From contig NZ_FRFA01000007.1 of assembly GCF_900143535.1 (NCBI RefSeq), forward strand, positions 186,001 to 250,000: a stretch of 64,000 nt of DNA, read 5' to 3'. A program made the translations under genes and the position numbers. Source of the DNA: Tateyamaria sp. Alg231-49 (lineage in GTDB: Bacteria > Pseudomonadota > Alphaproteobacteria > Rhodobacterales > Rhodobacteraceae). A model generated the notes under the pieces. The model searched no databases and was not told where the DNA came from. It saw only the letters and a list, made by a program, of their open reading frames with translations. Positions 41,783 to 52,062 of the stretch are shown here, piece after piece (within the stretch, counting starts at the first letter, position 1; every line of letters begins with the position of its first letter).

Positions 41783-43159
41783 ATGAAGGTCATTATCTGC
41801 GGGGCAGGTCAGGTCGGCTGGCAAATTGCGCGCCATCTGTCGGGGGAGCGCAACGATGTCACCGTGGTCGACAGTGATCCGGACCTTGTGCGCCGTGCCA
41901 CGGATACGCTGGATGTGCAGGGGATTGCGGGCTTTGCCAGTTACCCCGATGTATTGGACAGGGCCGGGGCGCGGGATGCCGATATGATCATTGCGGCCAC
42001 CCATTCGGACGAGGTCAACATGGTCACCTGTCAGGTGGCGCATTCGGTTTTTGGCATCAACCGCAAGATTGCGCGCCTGCGCTCTCAGGCTTATCTGACC
42101 GCGATTTATTCCGATCTGTTCCGGCGCGATCACATGCCGATCGACGTGGTGATCAGTCCCGAACGAGAAGTGGCGGCCGCCGCCTTGCAGCGCCTCAGCG
42201 CGCCTGCCGCCTTTGACACGGAGATGTTTATCGACGGGCAGGCCCAATTGCTGGGTATTTCACTGGACCAGGACTGTCCGGTGGTGAACACGCCCTTGCG
42301 CCAATTGACGGACCTGTTTTCCACGTTGCGCGTGGTTGTGGTGGGCGTGCGCCGAGAAGGCACGCTTTTTGCACCCGAGGCTGGGGATCATCTGTTGCCG
42401 GGGGATGAGACGTACATCTTTTCCCATGTGGATGACGTGCCGCGCACGATGGAAGTGTTTGGCAAGACAATGACCAAGCAAGAGCGCCTTGTGGTCGTGG
42501 GCGGCGGTAACGTGGGGCTTGCCGTTGCGCGCGCACTCGAAAAACGCACCACCCGCGTGCGTACAAAGATGATCGAACGCAACCGCAAATGTGCAGAACT
42601 GGCCGCCGAAGCGCTGGAGCGCACAATCGTGTTGCATGGCGATGGTTTGGATGTGGCGTTGCTGTCTGAGGCAGGTGTTGCGCGGGCTGATGCGATGCTG
42701 GCCGTGACGGATGACGACAAAACCAACATGCTGGCGGCTGTGCGCGCCAAGGCAGAAGGCTGCCCCTATGCGATTGCATTGATCAACGATCCCACATTGG
42801 TGCCGATGATGGGGCCATTGGGAATTGATGCCTACATCAATCCGCGCGCCACGACCGTCAGTTCGATCTTGCGCCACATCCGTCATGGACGGGTACGCTC
42901 GGTTTATTCCATTGGGGATGCCGATGCAGAAGTGATCGAAGCCGAGGTGCTGTCCACCTCTCCGATGGCCGGTCAAAAGATAAACGAAATAGACTTTCCC
43001 GAAGGCGTGCTTGTCGGCTCGATCCGCAAGGGAGACAAGGTCATCCGCCCGGTCGGCAGGACGCGCATAGATGAGGGCGATGTGATTGCGCTGTTTGCGC
43101 TGGCCAAGGATGTGCCCGAGGTGGAGCGCCTGATGCAGGTCTCTATCGACTTTTTCTGA
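41783..43159 (+). CDS. trkA: Trk potassium transport regulator TrkA
   Basis: 458 aa cytoplasmic gating subunit that binds NAD(H)/ATP. Two RCK modules: KVIICGAGQVGWQIARHL at the N-terminus and RLVVVGGGNVGLAVARALEKR near residue 235, each followed by a TrkA-C domain. I chose ATG 41783 because the Rossmann fold begins there and GGGG precedes it; the longer frame is non-homologous. Its stop and the trkH start share one base. Confidence 0.96.
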   Translation: MKVIICGAGQVGWQIARHLSGERNDVTVVDSDPDLVRRATDTLDVQGIAGFASYPDVLDRAGARDADMIIAATHSDEVNMVTCQVAHSVFGINRKIARLRSQAYLTAIYSDLFRRDHMPIDVVISPEREVAAAALQRLSAPAAFDTEMFIDGQAQLLGISLDQDCPVVNTPLRQLTDLFSTLRVVVVGVRREGTLFAPEAGDHLLPGDETYIFSHVDDVPRTMEVFGKTMTKQERLVVVGGGNVGLAVARALEKRTTRVRTKMIERNRKCAELAAEALERTIVLHGDGLDVALLSEAGVARADAMLAVTDDDKTNMLAAVRAKAEGCPYAIALINDPTLVPMMGPLGIDAYINPRATTVSSILRHIRHGRVRSVYSIGDADAEVIEAEVLSTSPMAGQKINEIDFPEGVLVGSIRKGDKVIRPVGRTRIDEGDVIALFALAKDVPEVERLMQVSIDFF

Positions 43160-44706
43160 TGCAACTGCCTGCACGACAGCCATCGCGTATCGGGGCCAAC
43201 ATTCTGCGTTTGCCGCTGTTTTTGCTGCTGGTTGGCGTGTTCTCGGCGTCGATGATGTTGCCTGCGGTCTACGGTGGCGTGGCACGTGACCTAGAGGCGG
43301 CGCGTGCCTTTCTCTACACAGCCATACTTGGCGTCAGCGCCTTTGCCATGATCGGACTGGCCCATGCGGGCCGCGATCCACGCCATGGGGCCCTTGGGCC
43401 ACTCATGTCGTTACTCTGTGCCTTTGTCTTCCTGCCCTTTTTACTTGCTGTCCCATTTTACGAAGGGTTGGGTACAACCACTTTTCTGAATGCCTATGTC
43501 GAAATGGTCAGTGCGATCACAACGACCGGGGCCACGATGTTTGATGACCCCGAGCGGCTCAATGGCACGTTGCATCTGTGGCGCGCGCAGGTTGCGTGGA
43601 TGGGTGGTTTGTTGATGTGGATTGCGGCCTCGGCCATTCTCGCCCCCCTGAACCTTGGTGGGTTCGAGGTCACGGCAAGGGCCGAACCGGGGCGCATGCA
43701 GACCCGTGACACGACCATGGCCGCGCCCGAAGTGCGGGTGCGCATTACCAAAGTCAGCACTGTTCTGATCCCAATCTATTTTGGTTTGACGGTGTTGTTA
43801 TGGATCTTGCTGGCGGTTGGGGGGGATACGGGGTTGGTGGCGTTGTGTCACGCGATGTCGGTCATGGCGACCTCTGGTATTTCGCCTGTTGGGGGACTCA
43901 CGGGGGCAAGCTCGGGCGTTACGGGCGAGGCGGTGATGATGCTGTTTATGCTGTTCGCCTTGTCGCGGCTGACCTTTTCGACCGACACGGTGACGTCCGA
44001 CACAGGCGGTTTGCGCAGCGATCCCGAATTTCGGATCGGTATTGCGCTGGTTATCATTGTCCCGTTGGTTTTGTTTTTTCGCCACTATATGGGCGCGTTC
44101 GACGTGAACGCAGAAGACGACATTCAGGGTGGGGCCCGGGCGTTTTGGGGCAGTGCGTTTACGGTTTTGTCCTTTCTCACCACGACAGGCTTCATCTCGG
44201 CCAACTGGGGTGAGGCGCAGGCATGGTCAGGTCTTGGCACGCCGGGATTGTTGTTCATGGGCCTGGCTGTCATTGGGGGCGGGGTCGCCACAACGGCCGG
44301 CGGGGTCAAGTTGCTGCGGGTCTTCGCGCTCTACCTCAATGGACTGCGCGAAATGGAGCGGTTGGTGCACCCGTCTTCTGTCAGCGGCGGCAATCCTATG
44401 GGGCGGCGCTTGCAAAAGGGTGGGGCGTTTATCGCCTGGATCTTCTTTATGTTATTCGCGCTCAGCCTTGCGTTTCTGACCATCGCGCTGACGGCCACGG
44501 GCGTTGCGTTTGACACCAGTCTCGTGATTGTGGTCGCGGGCCTTTCTACAACCGGGCCGTTACTGGACGTGGCCGCTGGAGCACCGATTTCACTGGCGGA
44601 ACTCAGCGGGACGGCCAAGGGCGTTTTTGTCGCAGCCATGGTGTTGGGACGTCTTGAGATGTTGGCCATCATCGCCCTTTTGACACCTGATTTGTGGCGT
44701 GGTTAG
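43159..44706 (+). CDS. trkH: Trk potassium uptake channel TrkH
   Basis: 515 aa integral membrane K+ channel with four selectivity-filter repeats, seen at VSAITTTGATMF, SVMATSGISPVGG, LTTTGFISANW and AGLSTTGPLLD. About ten or more helices. Works with TrkA and the membrane potential. Ends 14 bases before the terminator. Confidence 0.96.
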   Translation: MQLPARQPSRIGANILRLPLFLLLVGVFSASMMLPAVYGGVARDLEAARAFLYTAILGVSAFAMIGLAHAGRDPRHGALGPLMSLLCAFVFLPFLLAVPFYEGLGTTTFLNAYVEMVSAITTTGATMFDDPERLNGTLHLWRAQVAWMGGLLMWIAASAILAPLNLGGFEVTARAEPGRMQTRDTTMAAPEVRVRITKVSTVLIPIYFGLTVLLWILLAVGGDTGLVALCHAMSVMATSGISPVGGLTGASSGVTGEAVMMLFMLFALSRLTFSTDTVTSDTGGLRSDPEFRIGIALVIIVPLVLFFRHYMGAFDVNAEDDIQGGARAFWGSAFTVLSFLTTTGFISANWGEAQAWSGLGTPGLLFMGLAVIGGGVATTAGGVKLLRVFALYLNGLREMERLVHPSSVSGGNPMGRRLQKGGAFIAWIFFMLFALSLAFLTIALTATGVAFDTSLVIVVAGLSTTGPLLDVAAGAPISLAELSGTAKGVFVAAMVLGRLEMLAIIALLTPDLWRG

Positions 44707-44719
44707 GCGGGCCTGTGCA

Positions 44720-44744
44720 ACAGGTCCGTAACGGACTGTTTTTT
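44720..44744 (+). terminator. Terminator of trkAH
   Basis: ACAG and TCCG (44720-44728, one bulged G) pair with CGGA and CTGT (44732-44739), loop TAA, then six T. It separates trkAH from hfq-hflX. Confidence 0.8.
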
Positions 44745-44792
44745 GGGGTGGAATCTTCTGTGACCCCAAGACATACTCCGATCTTGAGGGGC

Positions 44793-44809
44793 GGTCTGAT
44801 CCGCAGACC
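44793..44809 (+). promoter_or_regulatory. Hairpin and A-rich stretch in the hfq leader
   Basis: GGTCTG-ATCCG-CAGACC is a perfect six-base hairpin 26 bases before the hfq ATG, followed at 44810-44824 by an A-rich run (AAGCAAGAAAAAAGG). Hfq binds A-rich leader RNA on its distal face, so self-regulation is plausible. Confidence 0.35.
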
Positions 44810-44835
44810 AAGCAAGAAAAAAGGGCGAACCCGAA

Positions 44836-45075
44836 ATGGCTTCGGACAGACAGAATTTGCAGGATGCATTCCTGAATCACGTGCGCAAGACCAAGGTGCC
44901 CGTGACGATTTTCCTGATTAATGGCGTGAAATTGCAAGGCGTTATCACCTGGTTTGACAACTTTTGCGTGTTGTTGCGCCGTGACGGTCAAAGCCAGCTT
45001 GTCTACAAACACGCGATTTCGACCATCATGCCAAGCCAGCCGATCAGCTTGTATGAGGGCGAAGACGCCTCTTGA
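44836..45075 (+). CDS. hfq: RNA chaperone Hfq
   Basis: 79 aa hexameric Sm-like protein that pairs small RNAs with mRNAs. Sm1 is [28 protein letters not shown] and Sm2 is [16 protein letters not shown], with the proximal-face YKHA residues intact. Short C-terminal tail, usual for alphaproteobacteria. It overlaps hflX by four bases. Confidence 0.98.
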
Positions 45076-46346
45076 GCGAAACCGCGCCTGACGTCACCCG
45101 CGCGTGGGTGATCCATCCTGAAATCAAATCCGATCCTGACCGGCGCGAGGCTTCTCTTGCGCTGGCAGAGGCCGTTTCGCTGGCCCATGCCTTGCCTGAA
45201 CTGGATGTGGTCGGGTCCGAAATTGCGCGGTTGCCGCGTCCTCGTGCGGGTCTGTTGTTTGGCAGTGGCAAGATCGATGAGATCGCCGCCCATTTGAAGG
45301 ACAACGAGATTGAACTGGTTCTGGTGGACGGTGCCGTCACGCCGGTCCAGCAGCGCAATCTTGAGAAAGCGTGGAAGGTCAAATTGCTCGACCGCACTGG
45401 ACTGATCCTTGAAATCTTCTCGGACCGGGCTGCTACACGCGAAGGCGTGTTGCAGGTCGAGATGGCAGCACTCAGCTATCAGCGCACGCGGTTGGTCCGG
45501 GCGTGGACGCACCTTGAACGCCAGCGTGGCGGTCTGGGTTTTGTCGGTGGTCCCGGTGAGACGCAGATTGAGGCGGACCGGCGCGCGATTGATACACAAC
45601 TGGTGCGTTTGCGCCGGCAGTTGGACAAGGTTGTTAAAACACGCAGCCTGCACCGCGCCGCACGGGCCAAGGTGCCGTACCCAATTGTTGCCCTTGTGGG
45701 TTACACCAACGCCGGCAAATCCACGCTGTTCAACCGCCTGACGGGTGCGCAGGTGATGGCCAAGGATATGCTCTTTGCCACGCTGGACCCAACGATGCGC
45801 CGGGTCGAACTTGACTCGGGCCCCGAGGTTATCCTGTCAGACACAGTTGGGTTTATTTCTGACCTGCCCACCGAACTCGTCGCCTCCTTTCGCGCCACGC
45901 TTGAGGAAGTATTGGCGGCGGACATCATCGTACACGTCCGTGATATCTCGCATCCCGAAACAGAGGCGCAGGCCGAGGACGTGGCCGCCATCCTTAACGA
46001 TTTGGGCGTGGATGAAGAGCGCACGCAGATCGAAGTATGGAACAAGCTGGATGCACTGCCAGACGATCTGGCCGATGCAGCGCGCGCGCGCGCCGTGCGT
46101 GAGGAAAACGTGTTTGCCATTTCTGCACTGACGGGCGAGGGGATCGCACCGCTGCTGGATCATGTGGCAGAAGTATTACAGGCGGCTGTTACGACAGAGA
46201 CGCTGCATTTGCCTTATGCGGAGGGGCGCAAACGGGCCTGGCTATTTGAACAGGATGTGGTCGAAGAAGAACGTCAGAACGAAGACGGGTTCGAATTCGA
46301 TGTGCGCTGGAGTGCCATGCAAAAGGCCCGGTTTGAGGGGCTGTAA
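45072..46346 (+). CDS. hflX: Ribosome-associated GTPase HflX
   Basis: 424 aa. An N-terminal HflX domain ([34 protein letters not shown]) precedes the GTPase domain: G1 GYTNAGKST near residue 218, G3 DTVGF, G4 NKLD. HflX splits stalled ribosomes under stress. The start is TTG 45072 inside the hfq stop (TTGA overlap), a rare start codon that suggests translational coupling. Confidence 0.95.
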
Positions 46347-46359
46347 ATTGCCCTCGTAA

Positions 46360-49300
46360 TCACGCCTGCGCTTTCTTTTTCTTCTTTGCCTCAATCACTT
46401 TTTCCGCCAGATCACGGGCGATTGCAAAAGCGCCTTTGATCTTGTCGCTGTCACGCGCCCAATCACGACGTACAACGATCTTGTTGTCCTTGACCTTGGC
46501 AAGCCCACGTTGATCCTGAATGAAGGTCACAAGGCCTTCGGGCGAGGCAAACTTGTCATTGTGGAACTGCACAGTCGCGCCCTTTGGTCCGCCATCCAGT
46601 TTGGCAATCCCGGCCCGTTTGCACATCGCCTTGATGCGCACGACCAGCATCAGCGTGTTAACCTCTTTGGGTAATTCGCCAAATCGGTCGATCAGTTCTG
46701 CGGCAAAACCTTCCAGTTCAACTTTGGTGCTCAACCCACTGAGACGGCGATACAATCCGAGCCGCACGTCAAGGTCGGGCACGTATGCCTCGGGGATCAG
46801 AACAGGCACGCCAAGGTTAATCTGTGGCGCCCATTGGCCGTCTTCTTCGCTGAGGCCCTCCATCTGCCCGGACTTGATCTTGGCGATCGCCTCTTCCAGC
46901 ATGGATTGGTACAACTCGAAACCAACGTCGCGCATCTGGCCCGATTGTTCCTCGCCCAGCAGGTTGCCTGCACCGCGAATGTCGAGGTCTTGGGAGGCCA
47001 GCGTGAACCCGGCCCCAAGTGTGTCGAGAGAGCCGAGAACCCGCAGCCGTTTTTCTGCCGTCGCGGTCAGTTTCGCGCGCGGTTTGGTTGTCAAATAGGC
47101 GTAAGCACGGGTTTTGGAGCGTCCCACACGCCCACGGATTTGATATAGCTGCGCAAGGCCAAACATATCGGCCCGGTGCACAATCATCGTATTGGCAGTG
47201 GGGATGTCGAGGCCGGATTCCACAATTGTTGTGGCCAACAACACGTCATACTTGCCGTCATAAAAGGCGTTCATACGATCATCCAACTCTCCGGCGGCCA
47301 TCTGACCATGGGCGATGACGTAGGTGAGTTCGGGTAATTGTTCCTTTAGGAATGCCTCGATCTCGGGCAGGTCAGAGATGCGCGGGACCACGTAAAACGA
47401 CTGCCCGCCGCGATAGTGTTCGCGCAGCAGCGCTTCGCGGATGGTGACTGTGTCGAATTCAGAGACGTAGGTGCGGATGGCAAGGCGGTCTACAGGCGGA
47501 GTGCCGATGATCGACAGATCGCGCACGCCCGTCAGCGAGAGTTGCAGCGTGCGCGGGATGGGCGTCGCGGTCAGCGTCAGCACATGCACATCGGAGCGCA
47601 TTTGTTTCAGCCGTTCCTTATGTGTGACGCCGAATTTCTGTTCCTCATCAATGACAAGCAGGCCGAGGTTCATAAACTTTACCCCCTTGGCCAAAAGCGC
47701 ATGCGTCCCCACAACGATATCTGCGGTACCTTTGGCCATGGCATCGCGTGCATCGGCGGCATCCTTGGCAGATACAAACCGGCTGAGTTGGCGCACATTT
47801 ATCGGGAAGCCGCGAAAACGTTCGGCAAAGCTTTTGTAGTGCTGCCGCGCCAACAGTGTCGTCGGTGCGATCACGGCCACCTGTACACCGGACATGGCGG
47901 CGACAAAGGCCGCACGCATCGCCACTTCGGTCTTGCCGAAACCAACATCACCGCAGATCAGGCGATCCATCGGAGCACCGCTGGTCAGATCGTCGATCAC
48001 ATTGCCGATGGCCGTCAATTGGTCGTCGGTTTCATCGTAGGGAAAGCGGGCCGAAAATGCGTCCCACATGCCGGGCGGGGGTTCGAGCACCGGTGCCTTG
48101 CGCAAGGCACGCTCTGCGGCGATGCGGATCAGCTTGTCCGCCATCTCGCGGATGCGTTCCTTGAGTTTGGCCTTTTTGGACTGCCATGCGCCTCCGCCCA
48201 AGCGGTCCAGCAATCCTTCTTCATGTCCGTACTTGGAAAGTAATTCGATGTTTTCGACTGGCAGGTACAGCTTTGAACTCTCTGCATATTCCAAAAGCAG
48301 GCATTCGTGGGCAGCGCCTGCCGCGGTGACGACTTCCATGCCCTGATAGCGCCCAATGCCGTGATCGACATGCACGACCAGATCGCCCGGGCTTAATGAT
48401 TGTGTTTCGGTCAGGAAGTTCTCGGCGCGCCGTTTGCGTTTTGGTGCACGGATCAGGCGGTCGCCCAGCACGTCCTGTTCAGAGATCACTGTGATGCCGG
48501 GCGCTTCAAACCCGTGTTCCAAGGCCCAGACAACCAGATGCAGCCCACGCTTGCCAATGCGCGTGGCGTCTGTGATCGGGATGACCTCAGCCAGCCCCTC
48601 ATCCTCAATGAGGCCCGTCAGGCGTTCGCGCGCGCCATCCGAATAACTGGCGACAACGACCGGACCAGCGTCCATTTTCGCTTTAATATGATCTGCCAAA
48701 GCGCCAAAAAGGCTCAAGGATTCCTGTTGGCGCTCTGGAGAAAAATTTCGCCCGATCCGCCCACCTGCATCCGTGACACCCAGTCCGGTTGCCTGTGGCA
48801 GTGCGCTGAATTGCAAGACCCGCTTGGCGGCCACTGCCGTTTCCCATGCAGAATCGTCCAGATACAGCCCTTCGGGCGGTGCCGGTTTATAGACCGAGTC
48901 CATCTTGGAGCGATGCGCCATCGCCAAACGCCGTGTTTCGTACTGGTCCGCAATGCTATCCCAACGGGCCAGCCGGGTTGGGGTTACCTGATCATCGAGC
49001 GAAATGCTTGCATCAGGGATGTAATCAAACAGCGTCTCAAGCCTGTCATGAAAGAAGGCCAGCCAGTGTTCAGCGCCTTGATGCTTGCGCCCTGCGCTGA
49101 TCGCCTCATAAAGCGGGTCGTCGGTGCCCGCGGCCCCAAACTCAAGCCGGTAGGACTGGCGGAACCGCGTGACTGCGGCCTCATCCAAAATCACCTCGGA
49201 CACAGGAGCCAGCTCAACCACATCCAGCTTTTCCGTGGTGCGTTGGGTTGCGGGATCAAAACGGCGTGCGCCGTCCAATACGTCGCCAAACAGGTCCAGC

Positions 49301-49818
49301 CGCACTGGCCCCAGATCGCCGGGCGGATAGATGTCGATAATGCCGCCGCGCACCGCATAGTCGCCGGGCTCCATCACTGTTGGGCTTTGCACAAACCCCA
49401 TGCGCACAAGGAAATTGCGCAACGCCGCCTCATCCACGCGACCACCCACACGGGCAGAAAACGCCGCCTCGCGCAGCAGGTTGCGCGCTGGCACCCGTTG
49501 GCTGGCGGCGTTGATGGTTGTCAACAGCACAAACTTGTCTGGCATCCCGTGTGTCAGTGCCGCCAGCGTAGCCATCCGCTGGGCTGAGATGTCGGCATTG
49601 GGCGACACGCGATCATATGGCAGGCAATCCCACCCAGGAAAGACCAACACAGGCATATCTGGCGCAAAGAAGCGCAACGCCCCCTGCATGGCCGCCAGCC
49701 GCTTGTCGTCGCGCGCAACGTGCACAACCGGGCCACGCGCTGCGACTTCGTCCAAGATCAGCTTGGCGTCAAAGCCCTCTGGGGCGCCGGAAACGGTGAT
49801 GTGGTCTGGCTGGCTCAT
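46360..49818 (-). CDS. mfd: Transcription-repair coupling factor Mfd
   Basis: 1152 aa. Pushes stalled RNA polymerase off DNA and recruits UvrA. UvrB-like N-terminal domains, the RNA-polymerase-interacting domain around GDLVVHVDHGIGRYQGM, RecG-like helicase with Walker A GDVGFGKTEVAM and DEEQKFGV, TATPIPR, QLYQIRGRVGRS, then the TRCF domain. Full length. Convergent with hflX, 13 bases away. Confidence 0.98.
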   Translation of the reverse strand: MSQPDHITVSGAPEGFDAKLILDEVAARGPVVHVARDDKRLAAMQGALRFFAPDMPVLVFPGWDCLPYDRVSPNADISAQRMATLAALTHGMPDKFVLLTTINAASQRVPARNLLREAAFSARVGGRVDEAALRNFLVRMGFVQSPTVMEPGDYAVRGGIIDIYPPGDLGPVRLDLFGDVLDGARRFDPATQRTTEKLDVVELAPVSEVILDEAAVTRFRQSYRLEFGAAGTDDPLYEAISAGRKHQGAEHWLAFFHDRLETLFDYIPDASISLDDQVTPTRLARWDSIADQYETRRLAMAHRSKMDSVYKPAPPEGLYLDDSAWETAVAAKRVLQFSALPQATGLGVTDAGGRIGRNFSPERQQESLSLFGALADHIKAKMDAGPVVVASYSDGARERLTGLIEDEGLAEVIPITDATRIGKRGLHLVVWALEHGFEAPGITVISEQDVLGDRLIRAPKRKRRAENFLTETQSLSPGDLVVHVDHGIGRYQGMEVVTAAGAAHECLLLEYAESSKLYLPVENIELLSKYGHEEGLLDRLGGGAWQSKKAKLKERIREMADKLIRIAAERALRKAPVLEPPPGMWDAFSARFPYDETDDQLTAIGNVIDDLTSGAPMDRLICGDVGFGKTEVAMRAAFVAAMSGVQVAVIAPTTLLARQHYKSFAERFRGFPINVRQLSRFVSAKDAADARDAMAKGTADIVVGTHALLAKGVKFMNLGLLVIDEEQKFGVTHKERLKQMRSDVHVLTLTATPIPRTLQLSLTGVRDLSIIGTPPVDRLAIRTYVSEFDTVTIREALLREHYRGGQSFYVVPRISDLPEIEAFLKEQLPELTYVIAHGQMAAGELDDRMNAFYDGKYDVLLATTIVESGLDIPTANTMIVHRADMFGLAQLYQIRGRVGRSKTRAYAYLTTKPRAKLTATAEKRLRVLGSLDTLGAGFTLASQDLDIRGAGNLLGEEQSGQMRDVGFELYQSMLEEAIAKIKSGQMEGLSEEDGQWAPQINLGVPVLIPEAYVPDLDVRLGLYRRLSGLSTKVELEGFAAELIDRFGELPKEVNTLMLVVRIKAMCKRAGIAKLDGGPKGATVQFHNDKFASPEGLVTFIQDQRGLAKVKDNKIVVRRDWARDSDKIKGAFAIARDLAEKVIEAKKKKKAQA

Positions 49819-49873
49819 GGGCTCGGGCGGTAATGAAAGCGAGCGCCTTCAATTGGGGCAATCGCGTTCTCTG

Positions 49874-50401
49874 TCAACCGCCGAAGGGGCCCACGGACAT
49901 GTTTTGGTACATCCCCCATAGGGCTGTTGCGAAAATCGCGACCATCCCGATGGCCTGCACATAGGTGCGATGGCGGCCAAGGCGGCGCCAAAGTGCTTCG
50001 CCCGTCGCCTGTTCGATCTGTATCAACCGGGCGGTCGAGAGGTTCAGAGCGCCCACAAGGGACATTGGAAAACCCAGCAGAAACACCGCTTGCGCAAACT
50101 CGACACCATAGACAAAGCCCAACAGCGCAAGACCGGTGAGGAAAAAGCAGGTGAAGCCCAGCAGCCAGAGACCCGACACTTTGCTAATGAACAACAGCCG
50201 GTTTGTGTTGATGTGCACCAGCGCATCCAGATCTTCGGACGCTTGCCCGCCATAGCGCCGCGCGCGAGCCACCATGTCATAAGGCACGCCCAGCACCCAA
50301 TGGCTGGCTGTCGACCACACAACCGCCAGCGCGATCCAGAACCACAGGTTCGAGAACGAGCGCATGTCGATGAGTTCAAAGATGGTTTCGTGCCAGTCCA
50401 C
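49874..50401 (-). CDS. Conserved four-helix membrane protein ('SufBCD component' family)
   Basis: 175 aa, four hydrophobic helices (LWFWIALAVVWSTASHWVLGV, VSGLWLLGFTCFFLTGLALLG, AVFLLGFPMSLVGAL, AIGMVAIFATALWGMYQ). The opening DWHETIFELIDMRSFSNLW is the pattern I recall under the annotation 'component of SufBCD complex' in roseobacters; that label is not backed by function I know. GTG 50401 is chosen because AAGG precedes it and family members start there; the frame upstream is not homologous. Divergent from hemB. Confidence 0.7.
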   Translation of the reverse strand: MDWHETIFELIDMRSFSNLWFWIALAVVWSTASHWVLGVPYDMVARARRYGGQASEDLDALVHINTNRLLFISKVSGLWLLGFTCFFLTGLALLGFVYGVEFAQAVFLLGFPMSLVGALNLSTARLIQIEQATGEALWRRLGRHRTYVQAIGMVAIFATALWGMYQNMSVGPFGG

Positions 50402-50542
50402 GCGTCGCCTTGCTTGCCTCTTACGGGGCTTGCCCGCAGTGTTTGGCGACCCTCTTAGCGCGCGCGGGGCAGGATGCCTAGACTTGGCAAGCGCAAAATT
50501 CCATGCCACCCATAGCCTGTCACCCAAACTGGACAACTGCAC

Positions 50543-51544
50543 ATGCGCCCGACCCAAAGCCCCTTTCCGGCAACCCGCCTGCGCCGCACCCGCGCCACGC
50601 CGGCGATCCGCAACCTTGTGCGCCAGAATACGCTAAGCGTCGATGATTTCATTTGGCCCGTTTTTGTTCGGAGTGGCGAAGGGATAGAGGAGCCTATTTC
50701 TTCTATGCCCGGTGTCTTTCGCCGCTCGGTCGATAAAGTGGTCGAGGCCGCCCGCGAGGCTGCTGATCTGGGCATCCCGGCCATTTGCCTTTTCCCCTAC
50801 ACCGGACTCGAAGAGCGCACCGAAGACTGTGCGGGCGCCTGGGATCCGAACAACCATGCCAACAGGGCCATCCGTGCCATCAAAGCGGCGGTGCCCGAGA
50901 TCGCCGTTATGACGGACGTCGCGCTCGATACCTACAACATCAACGGCCATGATGGGTTCGTCGAAGACGGAGAGATCGTGAATGACCGTACCGTTGAGGC
51001 GCTGGTCAAGATGACGCTGGCGCAGGCCGATGCGGGTGCCGACATCATTGGCCCCTCCGATATGATGGATGGCCGAATTGGTGCGATGCGGGCGGCACTT
51101 GAGGGCGCGGGCCATCAAAGGGTGATGATCCTCAGCTATGCCGCCAAATACGCCAGTGCATTCTATGGCCCGTTCCGGGATGCTGTCGGGGCGTCTGGTG
51201 CGCTCACGGGGGACAAGAAAACCTACCAGATGGACCCGGGCAATGCTGATGAGGCGATGCGCCTGATCGAACGCGATCTGGCTGAAGGGGCAGACATGAT
51301 CATGGTCAAGCCGGGCCTGCCGTACCTTGATATCTGTCGCCGTGCTCGCGACACATTCGGAGCGCCCACTTTTGCCTATCAGGTGTCGGGCGAGTTTGCG
51401 ATGATCAAGGCCGCAGGACAGAACGGCTGGATTGACGAGGAGCGGGTGATGCTCGAAAGCCTGATGGCTTTCAAGCGGGCAGGGTGCGACGGCATCCTCA
51501 CCTATTTCGCGCCTGCCGCCGCCCGCCTGCTGCAAGGCGCATGA
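50543..51544 (+). CDS. hemB: Delta-aminolevulinic acid dehydratase, zinc-cysteine-free type
   Basis: 333 aa, condenses two 5-aminolevulinates to porphobilinogen for haem and chlorophyll. The Schiff-base lysines lie in ILSYAAKYASAFYGPF and MIMVKPGLPYLD. At the usual zinc site the sequence is DVALDTYNINGHDGF, with alanine and aspartate replacing cysteines, so it should be magnesium- or metal-independent as in Rhodobacter. No ribosome-binding site is visible. It couples to the next gene (ATGA). Confidence 0.96.
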   Translation: MRPTQSPFPATRLRRTRATPAIRNLVRQNTLSVDDFIWPVFVRSGEGIEEPISSMPGVFRRSVDKVVEAAREAADLGIPAICLFPYTGLEERTEDCAGAWDPNNHANRAIRAIKAAVPEIAVMTDVALDTYNINGHDGFVEDGEIVNDRTVEALVKMTLAQADAGADIIGPSDMMDGRIGAMRAALEGAGHQRVMILSYAAKYASAFYGPFRDAVGASGALTGDKKTYQMDPGNADEAMRLIERDLAEGADMIMVKPGLPYLDICRRARDTFGAPTFAYQVSGEFAMIKAAGQNGWIDEERVMLESLMAFKRAGCDGILTYFAPAAARLLQGA

Positions 51545-51930
51545 CGCGATATTCGGGTCGCTGTCACTGCGGTTTTGTCCGCTTCGAAGTCGAGGCGGAC
51601 ATTGATCACGCGCGCATCTGTAATTGCAGCATCTGTCACAAGCGCGGAGCGCTGAACTTCCGTGTGCCCAATGATGCTCTGACCCTTCATACACCTTTGT
51701 CCGAACTGACGCTGTATGAGTGGGGATCGTTCACCGCCAAAGATTACTTTTGCCCACACTGCGGAATCCTTGCCTTCCGGCGCCCTGCGGCGCTGACACG
51801 GGGCGAAAGGGCACAAGGCCAGACAGAGTTCGATGGCTGGGCGGTCAACTTGCGATGTCTTGATGGATTTGACACCGACGGCATCCCAGTTCGTCACATT
51901 CCCGGGCGCGATATTGCGTTCGACGCCTAA
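51541..51930 (+). CDS. GFA-family zinc protein
   Basis: 129 aa beta-tent fold of the glutathione-dependent formaldehyde-activating family. Zinc ligands: GRCHCGFVRFE, ARICNCSICHKRG and FCPHCGILAF. Such proteins are often misnamed as formaldehyde enzymes; actual substrate unknown. Start ATG 51541 overlaps the hemB stop. Confidence 0.88.
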   Translation: MTRYSGRCHCGFVRFEVEADIDHARICNCSICHKRGALNFRVPNDALTLHTPLSELTLYEWGSFTAKDYFCPHCGILAFRRPAALTRGERAQGQTEFDGWAVNLRCLDGFDTDGIPVRHIPGRDIAFDA

Positions 51931-52062
51931 TCCTCAATCTTAACTCATAGCAAAAACCCGCCAAACAGTTGCAAACACGTGACAGGGGCCAGCAATAGGC
52001 GTATGGTTGCGCCAAGCGCGGGCAAACCGCGCAGCACATTGAGCAATACAGGCGGTTCAAAC

